This document shows, in pieces, positions 17,121-26,838 of a stretch of 64,000 nt of DNA. The number at the start of each line of letters is the position of its first letter. Positions within the stretch are counted from its first letter, which is position 1. A program made the position numbers and the translations under genes. Source of the stretch: Duganella aquatilis (GTDB lineage: Bacteria > Pseudomonadota > Gammaproteobacteria > Burkholderiales > Burkholderiaceae_D); contig NZ_WKJL01000020.1 in the NCBI RefSeq assembly GCF_009674565.1, positions 1 to 64,000 on the forward strand, written 5' to 3'. Under the pieces are notes generated by a model. It ran no database searches and was not told where the DNA came from. It worked only from the letters and a program-made list of their open reading frames with translations.

Positions 17121-17762
17121 TTAGTCTCCGGCCTTGACGTTGCCGATACCGGACACCGACTTGTTCACCGTTTTCGGATGGCCGTAGTAGGTCAGCCCGC
17201 CGATGCCCTTGGCGACCGCGTTCAGCAGGTCGGTGGCGTACACGCTGACGTTGCCGACGCCTTCGAAATTGACGTCCACGCGTTCCGCCTGCAGCTTCTG
17301 GGTGTCGACTTCGCCCACACCCTTGGCGTTCAGGCGCAGGTACTTGACCTTGCCGTTGGCTTCCAGGTGGCCGGCGCCCAGGTAGCTGATGTCCAGGCGG
17401 TCGGTGTTGACCTTGTTGACGATGGTTTCGCCGGCGCCTTCCACCTTCACCCGGCTCAGCGACGGCACCGTGATGGTGATGCGCGGGTCGCCCTTGTTCG
17501 ACTTGAAGCTCTTGTCCGGCAGCGTGATCTGCAGTTCATTGTCGACCACTTCGGTCTTCAGGTTGGACACGAACCGGTCTTCGCCGCTGACCAGCACCGA
17601 CTGCGCCTTGCCCACTTCCACCGTCATGGCGAAGGCGCCCTTGGCGTTGATGGCGATGAACGATGGCAGCGTGCGGGTGGACTCGGCCGCCTGCACATTC
17701 GGACTCAGGGCGCTCAGGGCAAACAGGGCGGGGATCAGGACGGCGGCAGCGGTACGGCGCAT
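17121..17762 (-). CDS. Secreted DUF2807 family protein
   Basis: A 213-residue protein with signal peptide ('AAAVLIPALFALSALSPNVQAAE'-type, cut after about residue 25). The rest matches DUF2807 putative auto-transporter adhesin-like proteins: 'FIAINAKGAFAMTVEVGKAQ' near the start, a central 'ITITVPSLSRVKVEGAGE', and repeated short turns 'GAGHLEANG', 'GVGEVDTQ', 'GVGNVSVYA'. It is the second DUF2807 protein in the region, with the lipoprotein at 12371 on the other side of the GGDEF-EAL/MCP operon. Function is unknown; periplasmic or envelope location is likely. Confidence 0.82.
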   Translation of the reverse strand: MRRTAAAVLIPALFALSALSPNVQAAESTRTLPSFIAINAKGAFAMTVEVGKAQSVLVSGEDRFVSNLKTEVVDNELQITLPDKSFKSNKGDPRITITVPSLSRVKVEGAGETIVNKVNTDRLDISYLGAGHLEANGKVKYLRLNAKGVGEVDTQKLQAERVDVNFEGVGNVSVYATDLLNAVAKGIGGLTYYGHPKTVNKSVSGIGNVKAGD

Positions 17763-17865
17763 GATAATTCCTCGGTAACGTTAATAAATTCGACATCTTG
17801 ATTTTACTGAACTTGCCTGCCGCTGCCGACAGTTTTGTGACGAACTGCAAAAAACGGGGGCTGTG

Positions 17866-17895
17866 TTGTTGAGTCGCGACTGTTTCCACTATAGT
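17866..17895 (+). promoter_or_regulatory. Probable promoter of the MHS transporter
   Basis: TTGTTG (17866-17871), an 18-base spacer and TATAGT (17890-17895). The start site would fall near 17902, giving a leader of under 20 bases before the GTG at 17920. This fits GAGG as its ribosome site and argues against an earlier start. Confidence 0.5.
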
Positions 17896-17919
17896 GAGCC
17901 TTTTGCGCGCGAGGTAAAT

Positions 17920-19197
17920 GTGGCCAGCCAATTCAGCACCGTGATCCGTGTCGTCAGCGGCAATTTCATGGAGATGTTCGACTTCTTCCTGTTCGGCTTC
18001 TACGCCAACGCCATTGCCGCCGCGTTTTTCCCCTCCGGCGACGAACTGGCCTCGCTGATGCTGACCTTCATGACCTTCGGCGCCGGCTTCCTGATGCGGC
18101 CGCTGGGGGCCATCCTGCTGGGCGCCTATGTCGACCGCGTCGGCCGCCGCAAGGGCCTGATCGTGACGCTGGCGCTGATGGCCATGGGCACCTTGCTGAT
18201 CGCCTGCGTGCCGGGCTACGCCACCATCGGCTACCTGGCGCCGGCGCTGGTGCTGACCGGCCGCCTGTTGCAGGGCTTTTCGGCCGGCGTGGAACTGGGC
18301 GGCGTGTCGGTCTACCTGTCGGAGATGGCGACGCCGGGCCACAAGGGCTTTTACGTCAGCTGGCAGTCGGCCAGCCAGCAGGTGGCGGTGGTGGTGGCCG
18401 CCGCGCTGGGCTTCGCGCTGAACCAGTGGCTGGCGCCGGCCGAAATCGCCGCCTGGGGCTGGCGCATTCCATTCTTCGTCGGCTGCATGATCGTGCCGGT
18501 GCTGTTCGTCATCCGCCGCTCGCTGCAGGAGACCGCCGAATTCCAGGCCCGCAAGCACCGCCCGGAGCTGCATGAAATCTTCCGCTCGATGCTGAACAAC
18601 TGGGGCCTGGTCATCTGCGGCATGATGCTGGTGTCCATGACCACCGTGTCGTTCTACCTGATCACCGTCTACACGCCGACCTTCGGCAAGAGCGTGCTGC
18701 ACCTGAGCAGCACCGATGCGCTGGTGGTGACGGCGCTGATCGGCATTTCCAACTTCATCTGGCTGCCGGTGATGGGCGCGGTGTCGGACCGCGTGGGCCG
18801 CCGGCCGCTGCTGCTGTGCTTTACCGTGCTGACCATCCTGACCGCGTATCCGGCGCTGCACTGGCTGGTGCAGTCGCCCAGCTTCGGCCGCATGCTGGAG
18901 GTGGAACTGTGGCTGTCCTTCCTGTACGCCAGCTACAACGGCGCGATGGTGGTGGCGCTGACCGAGGTGATGCCGGCCGACGTGCGTACGGTCGGCTTCT
19001 CGCTGGCCTACAGCCTGGCGACGGCGCTGTTCGGCGGCTTCACGCCGGCCATCGCCACGGGATTGATCGAGTACAGCGGCGACAAGAGCGCGCCGGGCTG
19101 GTGGATGACGCTGGCCGCCGTCTGCGGCCTGTTCGCCACGCTGATGCTGTACCGCCGCCAGGAGCGCCAGCAGCTGCACGCCGCCGACGCCGCCTGA
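17920..19197 (+). CDS. MHS-family major facilitator transporter (citrate-like)
   Basis: A 425-residue, 12-helix transporter. GTG 17920 is preferred (GAGG 6 bases upstream, promoter at 17866-17895) over an upstream GTG. The N-terminus '[19 protein letters not shown]' and the loop '[12 protein letters not shown]' identify the metabolite:H+ symporter (MHS) branch, close to citrate/tricarballylate carriers. A second '[11 protein letters not shown]' loop lies between helices 8 and 9. Likely substrates are tricarboxylates or other organic acids taken up with protons; specificity cannot be read from sequence. The stop lies 7 bases from that of the convergent CheW-type gene. Confidence 0.88.
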   Translation: MASQFSTVIRVVSGNFMEMFDFFLFGFYANAIAAAFFPSGDELASLMLTFMTFGAGFLMRPLGAILLGAYVDRVGRRKGLIVTLALMAMGTLLIACVPGYATIGYLAPALVLTGRLLQGFSAGVELGGVSVYLSEMATPGHKGFYVSWQSASQQVAVVVAAALGFALNQWLAPAEIAAWGWRIPFFVGCMIVPVLFVIRRSLQETAEFQARKHRPELHEIFRSMLNNWGLVICGMMLVSMTTVSFYLITVYTPTFGKSVLHLSSTDALVVTALIGISNFIWLPVMGAVSDRVGRRPLLLCFTVLTILTAYPALHWLVQSPSFGRMLEVELWLSFLYASYNGAMVVALTEVMPADVRTVGFSLAYSLATALFGGFTPAIATGLIEYSGDKSAPGWWMTLAAVCGLFATLMLYRRQERQQLHAADAA

Positions 19198-19204
19198 CGG
19201 CGCC

Positions 19205-21748
19205 TTATCCGCGCAGGCGCGCGAACAGCCGCTCGATATCGATTTCCTCGATCAGCAGGTTGCCCTGGTTGGCCTTGATCAGGCGCGGCGCCAATGCCGA
19301 TTCGCCGGTGCTCAACGGCGAATCGGTCATGTCGGCCGTGTCGAACTGCTGCACCGAATGCAGGTCGTCCACCAGCAGGCCGATCACGCTCTGGCCCAGG
19401 TGCACCAGCATCACCTGGCTGTTCTCGGTGACCGCGCCCGGCTTGCCGGTGGCCAGCAGCGCCAGGTCGAACACCCACACGAAGTGCTTCTTGCCGCCGG
19501 CCAGCGGCACGTCCAGCATGCCCAGACGGGCAGGGTGGCCGCCGCTGGTGGTGCGCTGCACCTTGGCGAACGGCACCGCCTCCTGGATCTGCGCCGCGCG
19601 CAGTGCCATCAGCGTGCGGCCGGCGTAGAAGATGGCGAAGTCCGGGCCGGTGTCGCGCAGGCGCTCGATGCGTACGGCGGTGCGCGCCGGCAGCTCGTTG
19701 CGCACCGGGCCGAAGGCTTGCAGCAGCACGGCGATGACCGGCTGCTCGACGCCTTCCACCGCGCGGAATTCGCGGTAGCCGGCGCTGCGGGTACAGGCGG
19801 CGATCACGTACTGGCCGTCGTGCTGCATGATGCGCGACACGCTGGCGCCGTTGCCGGCGTCGGCCTGGGCCAGCAAGCCGGTGTCCAGGTGCAGCACGTC
19901 GCCCGGCGCGCAGGCGGCGTCGGTGCTGGACAGCACGCGGCCTTCCGGCGTGACGAAGTAGGCGCGCATGCTGGCGCGGCCGGCGACGCCGCTGTTGAGC
20001 ATGTTGAGCAGCTCCGGCTTGGAGTCGAACACGATGCCGATGCCGCCCACCACGCTGCCGGTCTGCTCCGGGTGGCGGATGGCGGCGTGGTAGATATAGG
20101 TGGCTTCGCCGCCGTAGAAGGCCGACGGGCCGAAGCTTTCCGGATAGTGATCCAGCTCGCTGCGCAGCGCGGCCACGCGGCTCAGCGTGTCGCCGCTGAT
20201 GTACTGGCCGACGATTTCGTCGCCGCCGGTGCTGGCGATGATGCGGCCGCCGCGGTCGTAGACGAACAGCCGCGCATACACGGTGTACAGGCTGTTGATG
20301 TAGGCCAGCACGTCGGCGATGGCCTTGGTCTGGGCGTCGGACGGTTGCGCCAGGCCGCGCCGCAGCTGCGCCGACAGGGCCCACCAGCGGCAGTCGTTGG
20401 CGCGCTCGTACAGGTTACGGTCCAGCATGTCGACCAGCAGCTGCGAGGTCAGCTCCGCCTCGCTGATGCTGGACGCCAGCACCGTCTGGTAGAGATCCTG
20501 GATCGACTGCGAGAACAGCGCGTCGCTGCGCTCGCCCGTTTCGGTGATCTGGTCCAGCACCGTATTCAGCTTGTTGATGCCGCCCGAATGGCTGCCGTCG
20601 GCGCCGATCTGGTCGTTGGCGGCGCTGGTGACCTTGCCGTTCCAGACGATGCGTTCGATGGTGCGGGTGGTGCGGGTGACGGAACTCATCAGCTCGTGCA
20701 GCGACGGGCTGAAGGCCTGGGCGTGCGACAGCAGCCCCTGCATCAGCGACGGCTCGACGTCGGCCAGCGACTGGTCGCCGCTGGTGCGGAACGCCAGGTC
20801 GATCGGGATCATCAGCTGCGCCTTCCAGCCGGCCGGGCCGGGATAGCCCTGGTAGCCGTCCGAGCTGAAGGTGCGCACCAGGTATTCGCGGCCGCCGAAC
20901 ATCAGCAGCTGCGGTTCGCCGTCGGCGTTGGTCGGTACGCGCACGCCGGCCGGTATCCACAGCGGATCGGCGCTGCTGATCACGTGGTCCTGGGCGTCGA
21001 GCAGCAGCATGTTGGCGCGGTGCGACGGGTCGCGGTAGGCGGCGAAGATGGCGTCCATCTCCTGGTCGAAGTTGAAGCACAGGCACAGCACGCCGGCCGG
21101 CTCGCCGGTGTCCGGATGCAGCATGCGGTGCGAATAGACCAGCGCCCGCGATTTGCCGGGACGCAGGTCGGTGGCGCGGAAGGTTTCGACGTAGCCGGCG
21201 GCGTCCAGCGTCTGCAGCAGCAGCGGGTCGCGGCTATGCGTCACCGGCGTGGCCGGATCGGCCTGCACCAGCACGCGGCCTTCCAGGTCCAGCAGCAGGA
21301 TTTCGTCGTAGACGGTGTATTTGTCGCGGTAGTCGGACAGGCGCTGGCGGGCGTTGTGCACATCGCCCTCGTCATCGCCGCCGGAAGCGACAAAGCGGCA
21401 CAGGTCGGCATCGGTGGCGAGGAAGCCGACATCGGCGGTGCGCTCGAACAGGTTGCGCACCAGGATGTCGATCGCATAGCGCGCCTGGGTGCCCAGTTCG
21501 GCCAGCACATTGCGTACTTTCTCCTGCACCAGATTGGCCACCAGGGCCTGTTCCAGGTGCGCAAATCCGGTGCGGGTGGCCACCATGGCGGGCAGCAGCA
21601 GGCGTGCTTCGGCCGGGCAGTTCATCTTGGCGGACGACTCGATAAGCCGCCACATCTGGTTCAATTCCCGCAGCGAGAGTTCGCATCGGGCAACGTCGGG
21701 CATGTGGGGTAGAAATATGCCAGCGTTGGCTACTTGGTAAGTGGTCAT
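19205..21748 (-). CDS. Soluble tandem-sensor protein with C-terminal CheW domain
   Basis: An 847-residue protein without signal peptide or convincing membrane segment. It carries two Cache/PAS-like sensor modules, each introduced by a related helix motif: 'VRNLFERTADVGFLATDADL' near residue 112 and 'DRNLYERANDCRWWAL' near residue 440. In each, a 'YTVYDEILLLDLEGRVL' or 'YTVYARLFVYDRGGRII' core follows. The last 130 residues form a CheW-like domain ('SQVMLVHLGQSVIGLLVDDL' to 'LIEEIDIERLFARL'). CheW domains dock onto CheA and receptor tips, so this should be a cytoplasmic chemosensory adaptor carrying its own sensors. Such layouts are described in databases, but the ligands are unknown. PsiF lies upstream on the same strand, with a terminator between. 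Confidence 0.8.
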   Translation of the reverse strand: MTTYQVANAGIFLPHMPDVARCELSLRELNQMWRLIESSAKMNCPAEARLLLPAMVATRTGFAHLEQALVANLVQEKVRNVLAELGTQARYAIDILVRNLFERTADVGFLATDADLCRFVASGGDDEGDVHNARQRLSDYRDKYTVYDEILLLDLEGRVLVQADPATPVTHSRDPLLLQTLDAAGYVETFRATDLRPGKSRALVYSHRMLHPDTGEPAGVLCLCFNFDQEMDAIFAAYRDPSHRANMLLLDAQDHVISSADPLWIPAGVRVPTNADGEPQLLMFGGREYLVRTFSSDGYQGYPGPAGWKAQLMIPIDLAFRTSGDQSLADVEPSLMQGLLSHAQAFSPSLHELMSSVTRTTRTIERIVWNGKVTSAANDQIGADGSHSGGINKLNTVLDQITETGERSDALFSQSIQDLYQTVLASSISEAELTSQLLVDMLDRNLYERANDCRWWALSAQLRRGLAQPSDAQTKAIADVLAYINSLYTVYARLFVYDRGGRIIASTGGDEIVGQYISGDTLSRVAALRSELDHYPESFGPSAFYGGEATYIYHAAIRHPEQTGSVVGGIGIVFDSKPELLNMLNSGVAGRASMRAYFVTPEGRVLSSTDAACAPGDVLHLDTGLLAQADAGNGASVSRIMQHDGQYVIAACTRSAGYREFRAVEGVEQPVIAVLLQAFGPVRNELPARTAVRIERLRDTGPDFAIFYAGRTLMALRAAQIQEAVPFAKVQRTTSGGHPARLGMLDVPLAGGKKHFVWVFDLALLATGKPGAVTENSQVMLVHLGQSVIGLLVDDLHSVQQFDTADMTDSPLSTGESALAPRLIKANQGNLLIEEIDIERLFARLRG

Positions 21749-21813
21749 TACGCTCGTCAGTTAAAATTTAACGTTTAAGCAATTAATGTGCCAAGGCAAT
21801 AATCAATGCCAAT

Positions 21814-21840
21814 AAAAAACGCCATCCGCGGGGGATGGCG
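21814..21840 (-). terminator. Rho-independent terminator after psiF
   Basis: CGCCATCC (21820-21827) pairs with GGATGGCG (21833-21840) around a GCGGG loop. Read on the minus strand, the stem is followed by six T (21819-21814). It lies 30 bases after the psiF stop and separates psiF from the CheW-type gene. Confidence 0.8.
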
Positions 21841-21869
21841 TGCGTGGCGATTGCGTCGGCCGGGTCGGC

Positions 21870-22160
21870 TTACTTGTTGCTGAGGCATTCCTTCATGAAG
21901 GCTTTGCGCTCGTCGCCTTTCTTGCCGCTGGCGTCGGCGTTACATTTTTTCATTTTCTCTTGCTGGGTCAGCTTGGGTTCCGGCGCGGCGGCCGGCTTGG
22001 CGCTCAGGCACTCCTTCATGAAAGCCTTGCGCTCATCGCCTTTTTTGCCGGCGGCGTCCGCATTACAGGTTTTCATCTTGTTTTGCTGGGCGGTCGGTTC
22101 GGCCGCATACACTGCGCCGCTGAGCGACAGGATCAAGCCGGCTATCAACAGTTTTTTCAT
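21870..22160 (-). CDS. psiF: PsiF repeat protein
   Basis: A 96-residue secreted protein. ATG 22160 is chosen for its GAGGA 7 bases upstream and the signal peptide that follows ('MKKLLIAGLILSLSGAVYA'). The mature part is two PsiF repeats of about 30 residues ('NKMKTCNADAAGKKGDERKA' and 'EKMKKCNADASGKKGDERKA', each followed by 'FMKECLS'), joined by an Ala/Pro/Lys linker. PsiF is named for phosphate-starvation induction in E. coli; its biochemical role is unknown. No Pho box was recognised here. A good promoter lies at 22197-22226 and a terminator at 21814-21840, so it is a single-gene unit. Confidence 0.88.
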   Translation of the reverse strand: MKKLLIAGLILSLSGAVYAAEPTAQQNKMKTCNADAAGKKGDERKAFMKECLSAKPAAAPEPKLTQQEKMKKCNADASGKKGDERKAFMKECLSNK

Positions 22161-22196
22161 CGAAGTCCTCGCAAGTGAAACGTGGTGGTACGAGTG

Positions 22197-22226
22197 ACTA
22201 TACTGACATTCCACCGCAATGTCCAA
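22197..22226 (-). promoter_or_regulatory. Probable psiF promoter
   Basis: On the minus strand TTGGAC (22226-22221), an 18-base spacer and TATAGT (22202-22197). The start would fall near 22190, about 30 bases before the psiF ATG. It lies just past the pullulanase stop at 22236, in a 75-base gap. Confidence 0.5.
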
Positions 22227-22235
22227 ATGGCTGTG

Positions 22236-25200
22236 CTAGTCGTCCACAAACACCACCGTCGTGCGTGGCGGAATGGTGAAGGTGCCGCTGGCGTTGTTGT
22301 AGGTGGCGGTGCGCGCCAGCGTGTCGCTGCTGGATTTGCGCTGTACCTTGTGCACCTTCAGCTGGCGGCCGGCCAGTTCCGGCACCGTGACGGTCTGCGC
22401 CGTTTTGGTGACGTTGAACAGCGTGACCACCGACTTGTATCTGGCGTCGTCATAACGGCGCGGATGCTGGCCGTCGATGCTCATGACGATCACGCCGGGC
22501 ACCTGCGCCGGGCCGGTGTTGTGGAAGCGCAGGCGCTCGGCCACATCCTTGGCCGTGCGCAGGCGGAACAGGCTGCTGTCCTGGCGGATCGCCAGCAGGT
22601 CGTTCATGGTGTTGCGGGCGCTGATGATGGCGCTGGTGTCCGGCTTGATCAGCGGATTGGCCAGCACCGGCGACATCAGCGGCCAGCTGGCCTGGTTGAC
22701 CGCCGCCAGCGGCAGGCCGACGCCGAAGTTGTTCGACTGGTAGCTGTAATCGAGCTTGTTGAACCAGTCGCCCGAATCGTAGCTGTCGCGGTCCAGCGAT
22801 TTCGAGCGCAGGATTTCCTGACCCGCGTGCAGGAAGGGCACGCCCTGCGACAGCACGGTGAACGCGGCGCCCAGGTTTTGCGCGCGCACGCGGTCGGCCA
22901 GGCTGGTGGTCTGCGGCAGGCGCAAGGCGTTGATGTCGAACAGCGTCTGGTTATCGTGCGCTTCGATGTAGTTGATGGTCTCCGACGGCTGCGCCGCGAA
23001 GCCCGCCTGCTGGCCGAAGTAGTCGATCTCCGAGTTCTTGCGTACCACGCCGGTGCGGTCGGTGAAGCTGTAGTCGCGCAGCGTGCCGGACAGCGCCACC
23101 TTGGCCAGGTCGCCCAGGCGCAGCAGGTCATCCTTGGTCTGGGTCGACTGCGCGTTCGGATCGCTGTAGACGCCGTTGACCAGGCCTTGCTGCGCGATCA
23201 GCGCATCGCCGGTGTCGCAGCAGCCGCCGCCGCGCATGGTGTCGCGGATGCGGTCGTTGAAGGAGCCGATGCCGCTGCCGTACATATTCGCCTGGCGCGC
23301 CTGCACGAAGCGGGCGTCGTTGCCGACGGTGCCGAAGTTCCACGCTTCGCCGTACAGGTAGATGTCGCGCTCGGCCGCCTTGTTGACGGCGGTTTGCAGC
23401 TGCTTCATCACCGCCAGCGGCGTGAAGCCCATGATGTCGAAGCGGAAGCCGTCGACCTGGTAGTCGCGCGCCCAGGTGCTGGTGGAATCGATCATCAGCT
23501 TGGCCATCATCGCGTTCTCGGCGGCGGTGTCGGCGCAGCAGCTGTCGTTGGTGATGCCGCCGCCGGCGTTCAAACGGTAGTAATAGGTCGGCACGATCTT
23601 GTCCAGGATCGACAGCGGGCTTTGCTGCGAGGCGCTGGTGTGGTTGTAGACCACGTCCATCACCACCCGCAGGCCCTGCTCATGCAGGCCCTGCACCATG
23701 GCGCGGAATTCGCGCACGCGCACCGCGCCGTCGTTGGCGTTGGACGAGTAGCTGCCTTCGGGCGCCGTGTAGTGCACCGGATCGTAGCCCCAGTTGAAGC
23801 AGTCGGTGCCGCGCGTGGCTTCCACCGCCGCCTGCTGGTCGGGCGCGTTCGGCGCGGCGTTCGGCACGGTCGGCGTGGTGCAGCCGGTTTCGTTGATGCT
23901 GGCGATGTCGAAGGTCGGCAGCAGGTGCACGTGGGTCAGTCCGGCCTGCTGCATGTCGCGCAGGTGGCGCATGCCGTTCGAGCGCTCGTCCGTAAAGGCC
24001 AGGTATTTGCCGCGGTGCGCGGCCGGCACCGTGGCGTCGCTGATGCTGAAGTCGCGGATGTGCAGTTCGTACAGTGCGATGTCGGTCGGGTAGTCGAGGC
24101 GCGGCACGCGGTGGTGGTCCCAGCCGTCCGGCTTCAGTGCGCGGCTGTCGAGGTTGGCGACAAAGCTGCGCTGGCTGTTGGCGTTCAGGCTGAACGAGTA
24201 GGGATCGGTGACGGTGTTGCTGACCACCGTGTTGCCGGCCCAGCGCGACAGCACCTGCACGTTGTAGGTGTAGTAGTAGCGGTTGACCCAGCTGGCATCC
24301 GGCGCGGTGTAGCTCCAGACGCCGCTGGCGGCGTTCCTGGTCATCGCGCGCGTGACGGTGCTGGCGCTGCTGGCATCCGGGTACAGGTTGAGGCTGACCG
24401 ATTTGGCGGTCGGCGCCCATACGCGGAAGGTCGGTGCGCCGTTGCGCTCGAAGCTGACGCCGAGCGTGGTGTTGGCGGCGGCGCCGGCAAACACGCTGTC
24501 CAGCATGCCGCTGACCTGCAACGACGTCACCAGCACTAGCTTGCCCGTCGCATCGAATTGGGCGATGGCGAACTGGTTGCTGGCCTTGGCCGCGACGGTG
24601 GCGGCGTCGGCCGGCGACATGGTCAGCGCGGTGGCGCCGGCCAGGTGCGGATACTTCTGCTGCAGCGCCGAGGGCAGGGCGCTGGCGCTGGTCAGCGCGA
24701 TGCTGCCGTCGGCGCCGGTGACGCCATCGGCGTTGGAACCAAGGCCGCCGTTGGCGGCGTAGTACAGCTTGTAGCTGGCGCCGGTGACGGGCGCGCCGGG
24801 CCAGGCCAGCGTGGCGGCGTTCAGCCAGTGCGCGCTCGCGCTGTTCAGGTTGCCGTAGCTGACGGCCGGCTGGCTGGCGTAGACAGTGCAGTCGCCTTCC
24901 AGCATCCAGACTTCCTGGCCGGCGGTGGCGATGTTGCTGTTGAAGGCGGCCGACTGGTCGCTGCCGCAATTCTTGTTGCCGCTGCCGTCGGTGACCAGGA
25001 ACCAGATCGCCGATTTGGCGGTGTTGACCGGGATGTCGACGTAACCGCCGAAGCTGTCGCTCTGGGTCATCATGAAGCGGTCGGTGATCCAGGCCGAGCT
25101 TGGCGTGACCGGGCCGTCCCACGAGTAGACGCCCCACTGGGCCGTGTCGTTCTGCGCGCGGTGGTAGTGCATGCGGATGGCGCCGGCCGCGACCGGGGTG

Positions 25201-25373
25201 GCTGCGGCGGACGCCGCCATGGCGCCGCCCTGGACGGTGCGGGCAGCCATGATTTGCGCGGTGGACGTGGTGCTGGCGGTGTCGTTGCCGCCGCCGCAGG
25301 CGGCCAGGGTGCCGAACGTGCCCAGGATCAGGGTGCGTTTCAGCTGTGAAACTAAACTACAGCTAAGTTTCAT
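22236..25373 (-). CDS. pulA: Secreted pullulanase-type alpha-1,6-glucosidase (GH13)
   Basis: A 1045-residue lipoprotein-type enzyme with lipobox 'LAAC' (Cys about 26). After a Ser/Thr/Ala-rich linker comes a starch-binding module ('[20 protein letters not shown]', CBM41/PUD-like), a second N-terminal domain, a CBM48-like domain ('[18 protein letters not shown]'), and a GH13 barrel with the pullulanase signature '[10 protein letters not shown]'. Catalytic residues are Asp646 (nucleophile, 'GFRFDIMGF'), Glu676 (acid, '[10 protein letters not shown]') and Asp807 ('EAHDNQT'). It should debranch pullulan, starch or glycogen at the cell surface. The length (about 1000) is normal for the family. The gene is divergent from sodC and forms its own unit. 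Confidence 0.92.
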   Translation of the reverse strand: MKLSCSLVSQLKRTLILGTFGTLAACGGGNDTASTTSTAQIMAARTVQGGAMAASAAATPVAAGAIRMHYHRAQNDTAQWGVYSWDGPVTPSSAWITDRFMMTQSDSFGGYVDIPVNTAKSAIWFLVTDGSGNKNCGSDQSAAFNSNIATAGQEVWMLEGDCTVYASQPAVSYGNLNSASAHWLNAATLAWPGAPVTGASYKLYYAANGGLGSNADGVTGADGSIALTSASALPSALQQKYPHLAGATALTMSPADAATVAAKASNQFAIAQFDATGKLVLVTSLQVSGMLDSVFAGAAANTTLGVSFERNGAPTFRVWAPTAKSVSLNLYPDASSASTVTRAMTRNAASGVWSYTAPDASWVNRYYYTYNVQVLSRWAGNTVVSNTVTDPYSFSLNANSQRSFVANLDSRALKPDGWDHHRVPRLDYPTDIALYELHIRDFSISDATVPAAHRGKYLAFTDERSNGMRHLRDMQQAGLTHVHLLPTFDIASINETGCTTPTVPNAAPNAPDQQAAVEATRGTDCFNWGYDPVHYTAPEGSYSSNANDGAVRVREFRAMVQGLHEQGLRVVMDVVYNHTSASQQSPLSILDKIVPTYYYRLNAGGGITNDSCCADTAAENAMMAKLMIDSTSTWARDYQVDGFRFDIMGFTPLAVMKQLQTAVNKAAERDIYLYGEAWNFGTVGNDARFVQARQANMYGSGIGSFNDRIRDTMRGGGCCDTGDALIAQQGLVNGVYSDPNAQSTQTKDDLLRLGDLAKVALSGTLRDYSFTDRTGVVRKNSEIDYFGQQAGFAAQPSETINYIEAHDNQTLFDINALRLPQTTSLADRVRAQNLGAAFTVLSQGVPFLHAGQEILRSKSLDRDSYDSGDWFNKLDYSYQSNNFGVGLPLAAVNQASWPLMSPVLANPLIKPDTSAIISARNTMNDLLAIRQDSSLFRLRTAKDVAERLRFHNTGPAQVPGVIVMSIDGQHPRRYDDARYKSVVTLFNVTKTAQTVTVPELAGRQLKVHKVQRKSSSDTLARTATYNNASGTFTIPPRTTVVFVDD

Positions 25374-25544
25374 GCTTGTCTCCGTTGTTGTAGTGGGTTT
25401 TTGCCTCCAATCGTCTGTGGACTGGATGGGTTTGTAATATTACTACTTCAAAAATGTGCGAATGATAAATATTTGTATCGAGTGTGGCGCGTCTGGCACA
25501 AGCGATGCACAATAGCCTTTTCGACCATCTTTACGGAGACCCTG

Positions 25545-26081
25545 ATGATGCGTATTTCCTCGACCGCCCGCCTGATGACGCTGAGCCTGGCACTGGCCGC
25601 CGCCGGCCTGGCGCAAGCCGCTCCCACCACCGCCGAAGTGGAACTGAAACCGACCGTGGGCAGCACCACCACCGGTTCGGTACGCTTCAAGCAGCAGGAT
25701 GGCCAGTTGCAGATCGACGCCGACATCGCCGGCCTGACGCCGGGCGTGCACGGCTTCCACCTGCATGAGAAAGGCGATTGCAGCGCGCCGGACGGCACCA
25801 GCGCCGGCGGTCACTTCAATCCGGGCAGCCACCAGCACGGCGCGCCGGACTCGGCGGCGCATCACGGCGGCGACTTCGGCAACATCACCGCCGACGCCAG
25901 CGGCAAGGCCTCGCTGCACCTGAGCGTGCCGACCAGCCAGATTTCGCTGGACGCCGGCGCGCCGGGCAACATCATCGGCCGCGGCGTCATCGTGCACGCC
26001 GATGCGGACGATTTCGTCACCCAGCCAACCGGCAACTCCGGCAAGCGTCTCGCTTGCGGCGTGGTGGTGGCCGGCAAATAA
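25545..26081 (+). CDS. sodC: Periplasmic Cu/Zn superoxide dismutase
   Basis: A 178-residue protein starting at ATG 25545, with GGAG 6 bases upstream; ATG 25548 is an alternative. The signal peptide ends in 'AAAGLAQA' before APTT. Metal ligands are readable: His72 and His74 in 'GFHLHEKGDC', His90 and His98 in 'HFNPGSHQHG', Asp110 in 'GGDFGN' and His151 in 'VIVHADADDF'. The disulfide pair is Cys79 and Cys171. It disproportionates superoxide in the periplasm. The following MOSC-type gene starts only 7 bases after the stop and may be co-transcribed. Confidence 0.95.
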   Translation: MMRISSTARLMTLSLALAAAGLAQAAPTTAEVELKPTVGSTTTGSVRFKQQDGQLQIDADIAGLTPGVHGFHLHEKGDCSAPDGTSAGGHFNPGSHQHGAPDSAAHHGGDFGNITADASGKASLHLSVPTSQISLDAGAPGNIIGRGVIVHADADDFVTQPTGNSGKRLACGVVVAGK

Positions 26082-26088
26082 GCCGGTC

Positions 26089-26838
26089 TTGAACGGACGC
26101 ATCGAACGCCTCTATCTTCAGTCTGTACGGGGCAAACCCGGCGTCGCCCTGGCGCCGGATGCGGCCATGCGGTGCGAGGCCGGGCTGGGCATTCACGGCG
26201 ACGTGCATGCCCACCGCCTCAGTCCGCGACAGGTGCTGGTCACGCTCGGCAGCGAGCTGCGCACTCTGCGGATCGCGCCCGGCGCGCTGCTGGAAAACAT
26301 CGTGATTTCTTCGGACCGGCCGGAGCTGTTCCGGCCCGGTTCGGCGCTGCTCACCGCCTCGGGCGTCGAGATCCGGCTGACCATGTTCTGCGAGCCGTGC
26401 AAGCGTATCGCGCCTGTGGTGGCGGACTTTTCCCGGCTGGTGCGCCGGCGCGGCGTGCTGGGCGTCTTCGAAGCCGGCGGCGAGATCCGCATCGGTGACG
26501 CCGTGCGCCTGATCGGCGAACGGTACACGCCGCTGCCGGAATCGCCCTATCAAAAATTCCTGGCGTTTGTGCCGACGATTCCACCCGGCCGCGTGGTCCG
26601 CTACGTCGATGTGGCGGTGGCGATGGGCGTGGCGGAGGTCTTTGTGCGGGTGCTGCCCGGTTACATCCGGCGCAGTGTGGGATTGGGCTTGCCGCTGCAC
26701 CGCATCGTCAATGCGCGCGGCGAGCTGTTGCCGTTGATTCCCGGCCAGGCCGGGAAGCTGCTGGCGGAAGGCGTGATCCACCGCGGCGATGCCGCTACGG
26801 TGGATCTGGCCGCCTTCCTGTGGCAGGGGGCTGCTTAG
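26089..26838 (+). CDS. MOSC domain fused to an alkyltransferase-like domain
   Basis: About 249 residues from TTG 26089; no ATG exists at a sensible place and the frame runs back into sodC, so the start is uncertain. Residues 1-145 form a MOSC domain ('[18 protein letters not shown]', 'GALLENIVI', '[10 protein letters not shown]', and the Cys pair in 'MFCEPCKRI'). MOSC domains carry sulfur or molybdenum-cofactor-linked chemistry. Residues 165-235 match the DNA-binding domain of O6-alkylguanine transferases ('[20 protein letters not shown]', '[14 protein letters not shown]'), but the acceptor Cys of PCHR is Leu, as in alkyltransferase-like (ATL) proteins that bind but do not repair. This combination is not one I know well. 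Its stop overlaps that of the convergent SDR gene by 4 bases. Confidence 0.72.
   Translation: MNGRIERLYLQSVRGKPGVALAPDAAMRCEAGLGIHGDVHAHRLSPRQVLVTLGSELRTLRIAPGALLENIVISSDRPELFRPGSALLTASGVEIRLTMFCEPCKRIAPVVADFSRLVRRRGVLGVFEAGGEIRIGDAVRLIGERYTPLPESPYQKFLAFVPTIPPGRVVRYVDVAVAMGVAEVFVRVLPGYIRRSVGLGLPLHRIVNARGELLPLIPGQAGKLLAEGVIHRGDAATVDLAAFLWQGAA

Noticed and set aside
22182-24539. A 785-codon plus-strand frame opposite pullulanase
   Set aside because: Shadow of pulA, whose catalytic motifs are all present on the minus strand.
26351-26406. Possible thioredoxin-like CxxC in 'FCEPCKR'
   Set aside because: The surrounding sequence is a MOSC domain, where a conserved Cys at this place is expected; no thioredoxin fold elements are seen.
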